Below, one piece after another: positions 41,155 through 48,700 of a stretch of DNA of 56,119 nucleotides. Below the pieces are notes generated by a model. The model was not told the origin of the DNA and searched no databases. It saw only the letters and a program-made list of their open reading frames with translations. This DNA comes from Salinarimonadaceae bacterium. GTDB lineage: Bacteria > Pseudomonadota > Alphaproteobacteria > Rhizobiales > Beijerinckiaceae. Both the position numbers and the translations under genes were made by a program. The first letter of the stretch is position 1. Every line of letters starts with the position of its first letter. The stretch covers positions 1 to 56,119 of the forward strand of contig REDO01000158.1 in NCBI GenBank assembly GCA_007693435.1, in the 5' to 3' direction.

Positions 41155-41802
41155 TCAATCGGGGCGGACGTCACGGTTGAGCCAGCCGATCTGGGGAGCG
41201 CCGTCGTAGCCCTTGAGCCAGACCATCCATGCGAAATCGACAGTTCCGGATCCCGCCTTGCCCCCTTCAAGGATGACATGGCCCGGCGGCATGGACGGAC
41301 GGGGCGTCAGAAGCCAAACCCGGTGCAGGGGCGTAGTCGAGAGCCACTTCGCGCGCGTGGCGCCGTGGAGCCACTTCGTCGGCAACAGCAGCGCGACGAT
41401 GCTCACGGCCCGTTCCAGAGCGAGCTCGGCGAACCATTGCGCGTGCTTGAACGGGGGGTTGGAAACGATCGCATCCGGGAATTGCCATCCCGGGGTTTGT
41501 CGCGCGGGCCAGCCGCCTTCCGATAAGGTGGGCGCGAGGAAGTTGGACTCGAGATAGATCCCGCTTCCGGGCCTAGCCAGCCATCGCGGGACAATGTCGG
41601 AGCCGAGGCCATGCATTCCCGCTTCGCAGGCCGCCTTGACGATGCTTCCCGTCCCGCAAGCGGGGTCCAGAACTGTCATGCCCGGTCGGAATGTTCTTGT
41701 CTGGAAGAGCCGCACGCTCGTCCATTGCGGCTCCATGTAGAAGTCGTCGGATTCGCGCTCCCAAATATTCGAATTGCGCGGTCGGGTGACGAGATCGCTC
41801 AT
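41155..41802 (-). CDS. DNA N6-adenine methyltransferase-like protein
   Basis: This is a 215-residue protein. Motif I DPACGTGSI (46-54) binds S-adenosylmethionine and motif IV NPPF (115-118) is the catalytic signature of N6-adenine methylases. It resembles solitary phage enzymes with no nuclease partner nearby. It may protect phage DNA. Four bases overlap the upstream gene. Confidence 0.8.
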   Translation of the reverse strand: MSDLVTRPRNSNIWERESDDFYMEPQWTSVRLFQTRTFRPGMTVLDPACGTGSIVKAACEAGMHGLGSDIVPRWLARPGSGIYLESNFLAPTLSEGGWPARQTPGWQFPDAIVSNPPFKHAQWFAELALERAVSIVALLLPTKWLHGATRAKWLSTTPLHRVWLLTPRPSMPPGHVILEGGKAGSGTVDFAWMVWLKGYDGAPQIGWLNRDVRPD

Positions 41803-42905
41803 TCGCCCAGCCTCCTGCAGCGCCAGACGCCCTTCGAGACCTGGAAGATCTCGAGCCCGATATCCGCGAACTTCGGACGCAGGGTGTTGAGGAAGTAGGT
41901 CAGGGTCGCGGAGTTGAGCCCGGCGATGTCGGAGAGCACCTCCTTCGTGTGGTCATTGCCGTCCGCCATGTGCGCCAGCGCGGGGAGAAGGTTCTCGTCG
42001 ATCTTGTGCGCGATCCCTCGCGGCCCATGCACGACCCCATCAGCCACGACCAGCAGCCGGTTGCGGGCGGCGCCCGGCGTCGCTTTTCTCTTATCGCCGG
42101 GGCCGCCCTGTGTGCCGTGTGATGCTGTTGGTGGCGCAACTACTTCATCGGAGCCTCCTGTGTTGCGTGGACCGGGATATTGATCCGAAGATTCGGCGGA
42201 CCCGGATTCGCCGTCGTGCCCCGCGTCGGCATTTCCACTCTTCGCCGGGGGGATGCCTGCAGCGCGCTCCGCTCGCGGGATCACGAGGTACTGCTGCCGC
42301 CTAACTATTTCGATCGAGACGCCCATGTCCTCGGCGATCGCCTTCATCTCTTCGCCGGCCACCAAGCGCTTCGCGATCTCTGTGTTGCGCTCGAGGACGT
42401 CCGCCTTGATCGCCTCGACGCGCCGCGCCATGGCGATCGGGTCCGGGCGCTCGCGACGCGGAGGGCGCCGCCCCGGCTTGGAAGCCTCCGCCTCGGCCAG
42501 ATTTTGAAGCCCTGCCGAAGTGTCTCGCGCGGCCGGGGCTGGCTCTGACCCCTCATCGCCCTCCCCGGCCAACGCGCCCGACGCGGGATCCCCGGATGCC
42601 GGCTCATTCCGGCCCTGCGGCTCCTCCGCGCTTTCTGCTGCTGATCTATGTTCGTCATCCCTCGTCGTGCTCCCCGACGAGCCCTCCTCAGCCCATAAAT
42701 CAGCGGCGTCTTTCACCAGAGTGCGGGTCTCCTCCTGGCAAGGAACGGCTGAGGCGGGATCTGGATACGCATCGTCCTTGGCGACCGAATTGATCAAACC
42801 TGCGATGCGCGATTGAATGCCGGCGACTTCGTCCTGAAGTGCGGCGAGTTCCTGGATGATGCGGCGGCCGGTAAGCACCGGGCGAGCGGGTGCGTGGAGG
42901 TTCAT
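41799..42905 (-). CDS. large disordered protein with two helix-turn-helix segments
   Basis: This is a 368-residue protein. A coiled N-terminus (GRRIIQELAALQDEVAGIQ) is followed by a long acidic low-complexity stretch (about residues 60-165), a helix-turn-helix (AKRLVAGEEMKAIAEDMGV), a second disordered region and a winged-helix-like end (LSDIAGLNSATLTYFLNTLRP). Two DNA-binding modules on a flexible linker would suit an initiator or replication adaptor. No family recognised. Confidence 0.6.
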   Translation of the reverse strand: MNLHAPARPVLTGRRIIQELAALQDEVAGIQSRIAGLINSVAKDDAYPDPASAVPCQEETRTLVKDAADLWAEEGSSGSTTRDDEHRSAAESAEEPQGRNEPASGDPASGALAGEGDEGSEPAPAARDTSAGLQNLAEAEASKPGRRPPRRERPDPIAMARRVEAIKADVLERNTEIAKRLVAGEEMKAIAEDMGVSIEIVRRQQYLVIPRAERAAGIPPAKSGNADAGHDGESGSAESSDQYPGPRNTGGSDEVVAPPTASHGTQGGPGDKRKATPGAARNRLLVVADGVVHGPRGIAHKIDENLLPALAHMADGNDHTKEVLSDIAGLNSATLTYFLNTLRPKFADIGLEIFQVSKGVWRCRRLGE

Positions 42906-43012
42906 GACTGCCCTCTCCTCTTGCTCGGATTTTTCAGATCTTCGGGAGCATGCTTGCGACAGAAGCGATCTCCTCCCCTTCCCCACCACGGCCCGATCTT
43001 GTCGCCGCACTC

Positions 43013-43750
43013 TCAGCACGGCTCGACGTCGTCGGGTGTCACCAGCTTTACGGTCGCCTTTGCCGGCGGCTGCGGTGAATTGAAGAAGCGGGGGGCGCTG
43101 CTCATGCTGCGACGCTCACGAGCGACGCATTCGCGCGGAAGACGGCACGGGCAAACCCCATCGGGGTTGCCGACCGAAAATTCGCGCGATCCAACCCGGG
43201 GGGGGTTGTGAATGCGGTCGTCCGGCTCAGCCGCGTCGAGGAGTGGGAACGCCTCCGGCATGACAAAGCCGTTCCCGGACCAGATGCAGGTCAGCTTCGT
43301 GTAATTGTCGGCGGGCTCGAATCCCGCGAAGTGGTGTGGGTGGAAATAATGATCCGGCTTGCGCCAATGCGTCGCCATTGCCGAGACAGGGTTCTCGATC
43401 ATGTACGGGCACTCGACGAGCTCGGCGAGTTCCTGGCACGTCGCAAACTGCTCGACAGAGGCGGCGAGCCTTCGGAGCCCCTTGGTGCGGAAGTCCCGAG
43501 CGCCGCTGACAGCGACATCCGTGCAGACCGGCCAGCATGCGAGAAAGGCGATGTCCTTCGGTCCATAGCCGCGCTGCTGAAGAGCCACTAGGAGCGGACC
43601 TATCGTGCTCAGATCAACATTCAGCGTTCCGGGAAGGGGCGCGCGGATCCGGTGCTGGGTGTCGACGCATAGCGTCTTAAATCCGGCCTCAGCCCACGGC
43701 TTCACGAAGTTGCCCGTGAGATCAAACAGCGAGAGCACGAGCCCGCCCAT
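43013..43750 (-). CDS. phage Dcm-like cytosine methyltransferase, end frameshifted at a C8 tract
   Basis: The first 190 residues carry the C5-methylase pattern: SLFDLTGNF (7-15), WPVCTDVAVSG with the catalytic Cys in a PVC rather than PPC context, ENPVS (119-123) and DNYTKLTC. After DDRIHN the frame runs through eight C (43198-43205 on the plus strand), and the rest (VGSREFSVGN) looks unlike the family. In the neighbouring frame the expected end appears (RSATPMGFARAVFRAN, then a stop at 43102-43104). Deleting one C would give a 215-residue canonical enzyme. The current frame runs to 43013. A phase-variable tract, a dead gene or an assembly error are all possible. Confidence 0.72.
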   Translation of the reverse strand: MGGLVLSLFDLTGNFVKPWAEAGFKTLCVDTQHRIRAPLPGTLNVDLSTIGPLLVALQQRGYGPKDIAFLACWPVCTDVAVSGARDFRTKGLRRLAASVEQFATCQELAELVECPYMIENPVSAMATHWRKPDHYFHPHHFAGFEPADNYTKLTCIWSGNGFVMPEAFPLLDAAEPDDRIHNPPRVGSREFSVGNPDGVCPCRLPRECVARERRSMSSAPRFFNSPQPPAKATVKLVTPDDVEPC

Positions 43751-44319
43751 CAGCCCGCCCTCTCCCCGAAAAGCATGAGCTCAGCCGGGCGGGCGCGGGC
43801 ATACTTCGCGCTGGCGCAATCCCAGCCGGCGAGCGCGTCGGCTTCATCGAAAAGGGGATCGGACGACTTGTTCCTGACGACGCGGTCGCGATCGATGTAT
43901 CCGAGGAGCCGACAGCGATCGAGCACGGCGCGCTTGGTCTCGTCGCGCTGTCCGAAGTTTGCCTTGCCGAGGAAGTGCTTCCGGATCGTCGCGGGATACA
44001 GCCGCTCCCACCGGATCTGCCGCGGCAGACAGTAGCGCTCGACCGCCTGCTCGAGTTTGATCGGGATCAGGAGGGCCTCGGCGCTGCGTGGGCGCCCATC
44101 GCTCATGGCGGCGTTCAGGGGGATCGGAGCCTCGTAGGCGATCAGATCCGGCAGCCCGAATGCGTTGATGTCTTGGAGGAATGTCTCGAGGTTCCAAGGA
44201 GCGATGTGCAGGGGGTCGCTGGGCTTCTTCACCCGGACGACCCCCGCCTTCGGCTTCTCGCCTGGCCGCCCATACGCGTAGCCGGTTTGAACGGCCAGAT
44301 CGAGAAACATGATCAGCAT
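43750..44319 (-). CDS. RuvC-like Holliday junction resolvase
   Basis: This is a 189-residue protein with an RNase H fold signature: D7 in MFLDLAVQTGYA, E63 in YEAP, and D158/D161 in DEADALAGWD, the four acidic residues of RuvC-type resolvases. PATIRKHFLGKA fits the DNA-contact helix. It would debranch replicated phage DNA before packaging. It overlaps the methylase start by one base. Confidence 0.8.
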   Translation of the reverse strand: MLIMFLDLAVQTGYAYGRPGEKPKAGVVRVKKPSDPLHIAPWNLETFLQDINAFGLPDLIAYEAPIPLNAAMSDGRPRSAEALLIPIKLEQAVERYCLPRQIRWERLYPATIRKHFLGKANFGQRDETKRAVLDRCRLLGYIDRDRVVRNKSSDPLFDEADALAGWDCASAKYARARPAELMLFGERAG

Positions 44320-44322
44320 GGC

Positions 44323-45099
44323 TCAGCTCACGATCGAGTAGCGGCCATCGGCGTCGGCAGCCGGGGATCGGGGAGGAAGGTCGTCATCTTCGTCCAGCGC
44401 CGAGGCCGGAGCCGCGGGCGGGCCAAGACGCTTCTCCTGATCGGCCGCATACTTCCCAGCCTTCGCTTTCGCGGCGTCGCGGATATGCTTTTCTCCGGCG
44501 TCAGCAGCCGCCTTCGCCGAGGCGCGGGCCGTGCCCTTCTTGGCCTCGTCGATCTTCTTGGCCTCCTCGAACTTCTTGCGGGCCTCATCCAGAGGAATAG
44601 CGCCGGAGGGCGCCGGTGGAGGAGCCGCCTCGGCCGTCGACTTGCGGGCGCGCCCGGGATCGTCGCCGCGTTCCGCCTTCTGCGACTTGCCGGATTGCGT
44701 CTTGTCGAACACCGATCCGGTGTCCGGCTCCACGTTGCCAACCGCGCCGTCGTCGAAGAGGCTGAGCTGGCTGTCGAGCCCGAAGTCCTTGATGAAAAAC
44801 TGGACCTGTCGGATGACGCATTCCCGGCGCCCATCCTTGAGCGCCTTCAGTTGCTCGACGATTTTGATGGTCGCGGAGTCGATGCCGTAGACGTCCTGCA
44901 TCTTCTTCTTCGCGCCGCTGATCTCGCCGGCTGCGGCCTGGGCGTCGCTCTTCAGGCGCCGCAGGTTCTCGAACTGCTCCTTCCGGACCTCCTGATCGGC
45001 GGGGAATTTCAGGAGCGCATCGGCAGCGATATCCTGCGCCTTGGCCTCAGCGCTTGCCTGCTTCTGTCCTTCGGTCTTGCGTGGTCTTCCTCGAGCCAT
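44323..45099 (-). CDS. coiled-coil protein with GapR-like middle, unknown
   Basis: This is a 257-residue protein. The AT-hook-like start MARGRPRKTEGQK is followed by a helical segment (NLRRLKSDAQAAAGEISGAKKKMQDVYG, in parts) and KDGRRECVIRQVQFFIKDFG, reminiscent of GapR-like (DUF2312) DNA-binding proteins. A long disordered Ala/Lys-rich tail follows. It may be a DNA-binding accessory. The family match is weak. Confidence 0.58.
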   Translation of the reverse strand: MARGRPRKTEGQKQASAEAKAQDIAADALLKFPADQEVRKEQFENLRRLKSDAQAAAGEISGAKKKMQDVYGIDSATIKIVEQLKALKDGRRECVIRQVQFFIKDFGLDSQLSLFDDGAVGNVEPDTGSVFDKTQSGKSQKAERGDDPGRARKSTAEAAPPPAPSGAIPLDEARKKFEEAKKIDEAKKGTARASAKAAADAGEKHIRDAAKAKAGKYAADQEKRLGPPAAPASALDEDDDLPPRSPAADADGRYSIVS

Positions 45100-45100
45100 C

Positions 45101-45280
45101 TCAACTCTCCTTGGGTTCTGGGGACGGCCCCCATTGCGTTGCTCGGTCACTCCAGACCTTTGCGCGATCACGGTGACGGACGAATTCTTTCATGCGGTTC
45201 ATCTCAAGCGCGGCGCGAGCCAGGCGGATGTGCTGACCAAACCGGGCGAGTGCGAACCGCTGGAGGATGCCTTTGATCAT
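45101..45280 (-). CDS. 59-residue hypothetical protein
   Basis: A short frame (MIKGILQRFALARFGQHIRL, ending WGPSPEPKES) is basic and helical. It ends at a TGA just upstream of the next ATG, and its last codons contain the AAGGAG that serves the next gene. This is good evidence for translation in the operon. Confidence 0.5.
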   Translation of the reverse strand: MIKGILQRFALARFGQHIRLARAALEMNRMKEFVRHRDRAKVWSDRATQWGPSPEPKES

Positions 45281-45333
45281 GGCCCTGCCGGGTTCAGTGT
45301 GGGTTGAGGCGGGCCGGGGTCCGCCTGGCGAGA

Positions 45334-45687
45334 TCAGGCGTCCGCTCGCTCCAATGCGGCGCGACGACGAGAGATAACCTCGGCCTGCCGGTCCAGCGCG
45401 GCGATCTCTTCATCGCGGACGGCGCGATCCAGCCACTCCGGCGCCCGGCGGTACATCGCGGCCAGGAGAGCGGGGCCGTAGTGGCCGGTCAGGGTCATGA
45501 GCGCGGAGAAGCTCGGCCGCGTTTCGAGGTTCACCCACTTCCGTACGGAATCGAATGGGAGCCCGGTATCGGCGGCGACGTTCTGTGCGGTCTGAGACGG
45601 ATAGATGCGGCGGAAAAAGCCGGCCATGCCGGCGCTCCCGTCCTCGTCGGACCACTCATGGTCTGTCATCAGGCCAGACTTCCGCAT
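45334..45687 (-). CDS. helix-turn-helix protein next to the Cro-like gene
   Basis: This is a 117-residue protein. Its middle (AQNVAADTGLPFDSVRKWVNLETRP) is a helix-turn-helix, followed by MTLTGHYGPALLAAMY and a charged end. It occupies the place where lambda has cII, directly after the Cro-like gene, and could act likewise. A start at 45669 is also possible. Confidence 0.62.
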   Translation of the reverse strand: MRKSGLMTDHEWSDEDGSAGMAGFFRRIYPSQTAQNVAADTGLPFDSVRKWVNLETRPSFSALMTLTGHYGPALLAAMYRRAPEWLDRAVRDEEIAALDRQAEVISRRRAALERADA

Positions 45688-45758
45688 TTTTTCCTCCTAC
45701 TCTCCTCATCATCGAGCACCACCAACGGAAGGAGGCCCCATGAAAACGAGGAACCAGA

Positions 45759-46025
45759 TCACCCGTCGGCCACGAGGTTCTCGCTTCTGCTCCGCTCGTC
45801 GGGCCCTGCGGCTTCGGCGAGTTCGGCGAGCTTTGCGTCCAACCAGATCTCGAGCTGCTCGAGCTTCTCGAGTGTCATGTTTTCGCCTTCCCGGAGCTGC
45901 TTGACGAAGCCGGCGTTCTTGAGCGCAGCGCGCCCGATGCCGGAGTCTGCAATCCCGGTCAGCGATCTCACCTCGTCGACCTTTCCGATCACGAGCTGCC
46001 GCAGTGCAGATGAGTACGTGGTCAT
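45759..46025 (-). CDS. Cro-like regulator
   Basis: This is an 88-residue protein. IGRAALKNAGFVKQLREGENMTLEKLEQ fits the XRE-like fold of small phage repressors. The ATG at 46025 has AAGAGA six bases before it, inside an operator-like site, so repression would also touch its translation start region; ATGs at 46031 and 46043 are less well placed. It is the first gene of the leftward replication operon and lies divergent to the CI-like gene. Confidence 0.65.
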   Translation of the reverse strand: MTTYSSALRQLVIGKVDEVRSLTGIADSGIGRAALKNAGFVKQLREGENMTLEKLEQLEIWLDAKLAELAEAAGPDERSRSENLVADG

Positions 46026-46041
46026 GTTCATTCTCTTAGAC
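46026..46041. promoter_or_regulatory. operator-like 16-mer E (Cro/CI region)
   Basis: GTTCATTCTCTTAGAC (reverse complement GTCTAAGAGAATGAAC) abuts the Cro-like start codon. Confidence 0.6.
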
Positions 46042-46055
46042 ATAGAGGGCAATAT

Positions 46056-46071
46056 GTCGAATCTTTTAGTC
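46056..46071. promoter_or_regulatory. operator-like 16-mer F, over a -35-like TTGACT
   Basis: GTCGAATCTTTTAGTC lies exactly 30 bp, centre to centre, from site E. The leftward TTGACT (46068-46073, complement) overlaps its end. Confidence 0.6.
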
Positions 46072-46089
46072 AAGCGCAAGCGGAAAAAT

Positions 46090-46105
46090 GCCGCTTATAT
46101 GAGAC
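46090..46105. promoter_or_regulatory. operator-like 16-mer G
   Basis: GCCGCTTATATGAGAC (reverse complement GTCTCATATAAGCGGC) is a weaker match, 34 bp from site F, between F and the repressor gene. Three sites between divergent regulators recall lambda OR1-3. Confidence 0.45.
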
Positions 46106-46171
46106 TCGCGGCAGCGTTAGGTTTCGCGGTATGCCGATTGCAAAAGACCAGTTCAATTTTGAGGTACAGCC

Positions 46172-46966
46172 ATGGGAAATCAGTCCACGACCCTCGGCCG
46201 CGTGCTCCGCGTCGCGATGCAGACAAAGGGCGTCAACGCCAGCGAGCTTTCTCGTCGCATCGAACGATCGAGGGGCTACGTGTCATCACTGATAAACGGG
46301 CAGTCGAAGAACCCTGGAAGCGACGAGATCCGCAAGATTTCGCGGGCGCTTGATATCGACATTATGTCGGTCGTGGAGGGATTGGAAATTGCTCAATCGG
46401 AAATTTCCGATGTGGAATTGGTGAATATAATGGACTCCGCGTCCGGACGATTTATAGTCGATAAGACGCCGTTACGTGGGGGCGCAGCGGAGAGCATCGA
46501 TAAAAAATTCGATGAATCGCAGTGGGGGCTACCAATGGCAGGTATTGTTGAGGCTGGCGCGTTCCGCCCCAGAGAAGATTTCTGTGATTTGCAAGAAACA
46601 ATCCCTTTCGAAAGAGATCCAAATTTTTTGGGGGCGAAGCAGTACGCTTTCGAAGTGCATGGCGATTCGATGAACCTTGAAGGGATTATCGAAGGTGGAT
46701 TTGTCCGGGCTGTCGATTTCGTCGATAGCGGACTTAGCCTACGATCAGGAGATCTTGTTGTCGTCGAGAAGCGGATTTCTGGTGGGCATCTGGCGGAGCG
46801 CACCGTCAAGCAAGTCCAGCAGGCTCCATCCGGGGCCTGGCTCGTGCCACGATCGACAAATCCAAAACACGAGAAGATCCTGGTGCCTCACGGCGGCGAA
46901 GATACATCGGACGAAGTGGTGATCCTTGGCGTAGTAACCGCCTATTTCAAGCTATTTACAAGGTAA
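46172..46966 (+). CDS. cI: CI-like repressor with S24 self-cleavage domain
   Basis: This is a 264-residue protein. Residues 9-62 are an XRE helix-turn-helix. The C-terminal S24 domain has the cleavage site VEAGAFRP (Ala128-Gly129), Ser166 in HGDSM and Lys213 in ERTVKQV, the Ser-Lys dyad of LexA/CI proteins. Damage-activated RecA would trigger self-cleavage and induction. A TTGAGG site precedes the ATG. A strong stem-loop follows the stop. It is divergent to the Cro-like gene across three operator-like sites. Confidence 0.9.
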   Translation: MGNQSTTLGRVLRVAMQTKGVNASELSRRIERSRGYVSSLINGQSKNPGSDEIRKISRALDIDIMSVVEGLEIAQSEISDVELVNIMDSASGRFIVDKTPLRGGAAESIDKKFDESQWGLPMAGIVEAGAFRPREDFCDLQETIPFERDPNFLGAKQYAFEVHGDSMNLEGIIEGGFVRAVDFVDSGLSLRSGDLVVVEKRISGGHLAERTVKQVQQAPSGAWLVPRSTNPKHEKILVPHGGEDTSDEVVILGVVTAYFKLFTR

Positions 46967-46997
46967 GGCCGCCCTGCGGGGCTTCCGCGGGCGGCCT
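46966..46997. terminator. stem-loop between the repressor and HU genes
   Basis: A 9-bp stem AGGCCGCCC/GGGCGGCCT encloses a 14-base loop and is followed by CTCTTCCCC. It starts at the last base of the repressor stop codon and could end both convergent transcripts. The T-run is interrupted, so strength is uncertain. Confidence 0.6.
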
Positions 46998-47016
46998 CTC
47001 TTCCCCAGCCTCGCGA

Positions 47017-47289
47017 TTACGCGACGGCGGATGCGAGATGCGTCCCAGGCTTGAACTTCACGACGTCTTTGGCGCCGATGTGGACTTCCTGTCCGGTGCG
47101 GGGGTTGCGACCGATGCGATCGGGGCGGCGCTTCACGGAGAAGGATCCGAAGCCAACGAATTTGACTTCCTCGCCGGCTTTAAGGAATTCGGTGATCGTA
47201 TGTAGGGTCTCATCGACGACGGTGGCGACCGACTTCTGCGACATACCGGTGGACTGCGCGACGCTCTTGATGATCTCGGCTTTGCTCAT
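47017..47289 (-). CDS. HU-family DNA-binding protein
   Basis: This is a 90-residue protein with the HU pattern: MSKAEIIKSVAQSTGMSQK, FVGFGSFSVKRR, the beta-arm GRNPRTGQEVHI and VKFKPG. It bends DNA and may help repression loops, packaging or replication. GGAG precedes the ATG. An operator-like site lies 37-52 bases upstream, so the phage repressor may control it. Confidence 0.9.
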   Translation of the reverse strand: MSKAEIIKSVAQSTGMSQKSVATVVDETLHTITEFLKAGEEVKFVGFGSFSVKRRPDRIGRNPRTGQEVHIGAKDVVKFKPGTHLASAVA

Positions 47290-47325
47290 GTGCTGTGCTC
47301 CTGTGCCTCCCGGACGGCCCATAAT

Positions 47326-47341
47326 GAACATTTCATTAGAC
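47326..47341. promoter_or_regulatory. operator-like 16-mer H in front of the HU gene
   Basis: GAACATTTCATTAGAC (reverse complement GTCTAATGAAATGTTC) lies between a TTTACT and a CATTAT that could be the leftward HU promoter with a 16-bp spacer. Confidence 0.55.
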
Positions 47342-47909
47342 AAGTAAAGCCCCGCTTCAAAAATCCGGACTTTTGCGCCGCTGGCACCTTATTCTTCGTC
47401 GCGCGCGGATCCTCTCCTTTCAGATTTTGGGCATAGCCGGGGCCCTTTCCGCCTTCCGGTATGCCTGACCGGCACCCTTGGAAGCCCCGGACCATGGGGA
47501 GGGATGGAATCGGATCCATCCCCGCGTACTAGGTTGCCCTTTGCTTGGATTGCCAGTCCGAGCCCGTCGCGTTTTCCCCGCGCCGTCCGCCGTGTGATTT
47601 CTTGGGCTCACACACACCTGTCAGGGGGCGGAGGTCATCCCGCTGGGCCCTGACAACTGCTTCTCGACCCTTCCCGGGGTTGCCGGGACACCGTTTAGGA
47701 CCGGGTTGGAATTGGCTCACCAGAGCCCGGATTTTGTTGATCGGTTTAGGGGCCCGACCCAAGCCCGCGATCTTCATCACGCTCCTGGAAGGGAGCGACG
47801 GCCAGGGTCAAGATCGAGAGAAGACCGGCCGTTGGATGCGACCTTCGGGTTTGGTGGCGGGAACCTCCGAGCAGACCCACCGGCGCCGACAATCGCAGGA
47901 TGAGAGGGG
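47342..47909. other. 568-base spacer with several inverted repeats, no clear gene
   Basis: This is the second longest stretch without a firm gene. It contains GGGATGGA/TCCATCCC (47501-47522, six-base loop), TGTCAGGG/CCCTGACA around 47628-47657 and a GCTCC/GGAGC hairpin near 47780-47795. Base use differs from the neighbours. An 83-codon minus-strand frame (47529-47780) has atypical composition and no convincing start signal. A structured RNA or a decayed gene would both fit. Confidence 0.4.
47529..47780 (-). CDS. doubtful 83-residue basic protein
   Basis: The frame starts MMKIAGLGRAPKPINKIRAL and is rich in Arg, Lys, Gly and Pro. Third-position GC is lower than in neighbouring genes. There is no clear ribosome site and no family match, so I list it only as possible. 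Confidence 0.2.
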   Translation of the reverse strand: MMKIAGLGRAPKPINKIRALVSQFQPGPKRCPGNPGKGREAVVRAQRDDLRPLTGVCEPKKSHGGRRGENATGSDWQSKQRAT

Positions 47910-48383
47910 TCAAGCGGTGAGCGCTTTTCTCCCTCGCGTTGCGAGCTGATCGGCTCGGGTGTTGTGCTGATTGCCGTTGTGGCCTTTGATCCACTGGAAT
48001 CGGACATTCCGGCCTTTGCAGCCGGCGATCAGACGCTTCCAGAGATCAGAGTTTTTGACGTCGGCGAAATTCTTCCGGACCCAGGCCCGATGCCACTGGT
48101 TCATGCCTCGAGCGACATACTGGCTGTCGGTGTAGATCGTGAGAGAGCATCTTGGAGGGAGCGTCTCGACGGCGCAGATCGCGCCCATCAGTTCCATGCG
48201 GTTGTTGGTGGCCTCCACCTCACCGCCTGAGATCTCGTAGGCGCGCTGTTCGCCGCCTATCTCAGCGAGGAAGACGACGCCGAAGCCGCCTGGCCCGGGA
48301 TTGGGGTGACACCCTCCGTCTGTATAGGCGACGCATGATGCAGCCCCCGACAACGCCTCTCGTATTTTGTCCTGCTCGTCCAT
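47910..48383 (-). CDS. rnhA: ribonuclease HI
   Basis: This is a 157-residue protein. YTDGGCHPNPGPGG, MELMGAI, YTDSQYV and the final RADQLA supply the Asp-Glu-Asp-Asp active site of RNase HI; the handle region WHRAWVRKNFADVKNSDLWKRL is complete. It removes RNA from RNA-DNA hybrids, useful for phage replication primers. The start at 48383 is the first ATG; a GTG at 48392 is in frame. Confidence 0.92.
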   Translation of the reverse strand: MDEQDKIREALSGAASCVAYTDGGCHPNPGPGGFGVVFLAEIGGEQRAYEISGGEVEATNNRMELMGAICAVETLPPRCSLTIYTDSQYVARGMNQWHRAWVRKNFADVKNSDLWKRLIAGCKGRNVRFQWIKGHNGNQHNTRADQLATRGRKALTA

Positions 48384-48507
48384 GCGTGACACCGCCTATT
48401 TAATTGGGCGGGATCGGCTGGCGGCACTTGCGAAAGCGGGTGATCTGGGGCATATAAGCCTTGCGTCAGCGCTGTCGGGATGGCCGCGAACCTTTGCCCG
48501 ATATGAA

Positions 48508-48533
48508 GCCCCTGGGATTTCTCTCCCGGGGGC
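48508..48533 (+). terminator. strong stem-loop terminator-like element
   Basis: A 10-bp stem (GCCCCTGGGA/TCCCGGGGGC, one G-T pair) with loop TTTCTC is followed by TTCCTCGTTTCT. Which transcript it ends is unclear, since no gene on the plus strand lies just upstream. Confidence 0.55.
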
Positions 48534-48629
48534 TTCCTCGTTTCTAGGCCGAATCACGCGCCTAATCAATCCGTCATTTTGACGGTTCCGCCTGATGCGA
48601 TTGCAAATAAATTACACAATGCCCTTGAC

Positions 48630-48645
48630 GTCCATTTTATTAGAC
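48630..48645. promoter_or_regulatory. operator-like 16-mer I in front of the right operon
   Basis: GTCCATTTTATTAGAC (reverse complement GTCTAATAAAATGGAC) is close to the family consensus and overlaps a TTGACG at 48625-48630, which could be the -35 of the promoter for the gene at 48701. Confidence 0.62.
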
Positions 48646-48700
48646 GTTAGCGTTGCCCCATCAAATCGGTGCTGTGCCGATGAATTTCAGGGGAGCGCAG

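Larger units (their letters stand above)
48384..48700. other. control region between RNase HI and the right operon
   Basis: This stretch holds a strong hairpin (48508-48533), a perfect inverted repeat CCGTCA-TTT-TGACGG (48571-48585), a TTGACG at 48625-48630 and an operator-like site. A 66-codon plus-strand frame starting near 48382 overlaps the hairpin and looks non-coding. Confidence 0.45.

Noticed and set aside
45041-45307. 88-codon plus-strand frame
   Set aside because: It lies opposite a better supported 59-residue minus-strand gene coupled to its neighbour.
47545-47949. 134-codon plus-strand frame in the HU-RNase HI spacer
   Set aside because: It overlaps the end of RNase HI and has no start signal or family likeness.
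48382-48582. 66-codon plus-strand frame after RNase HI
   Set aside because: It runs straight through the strong hairpin at 48508-48533 and overlaps the start of RNase HI; no ribosome site.
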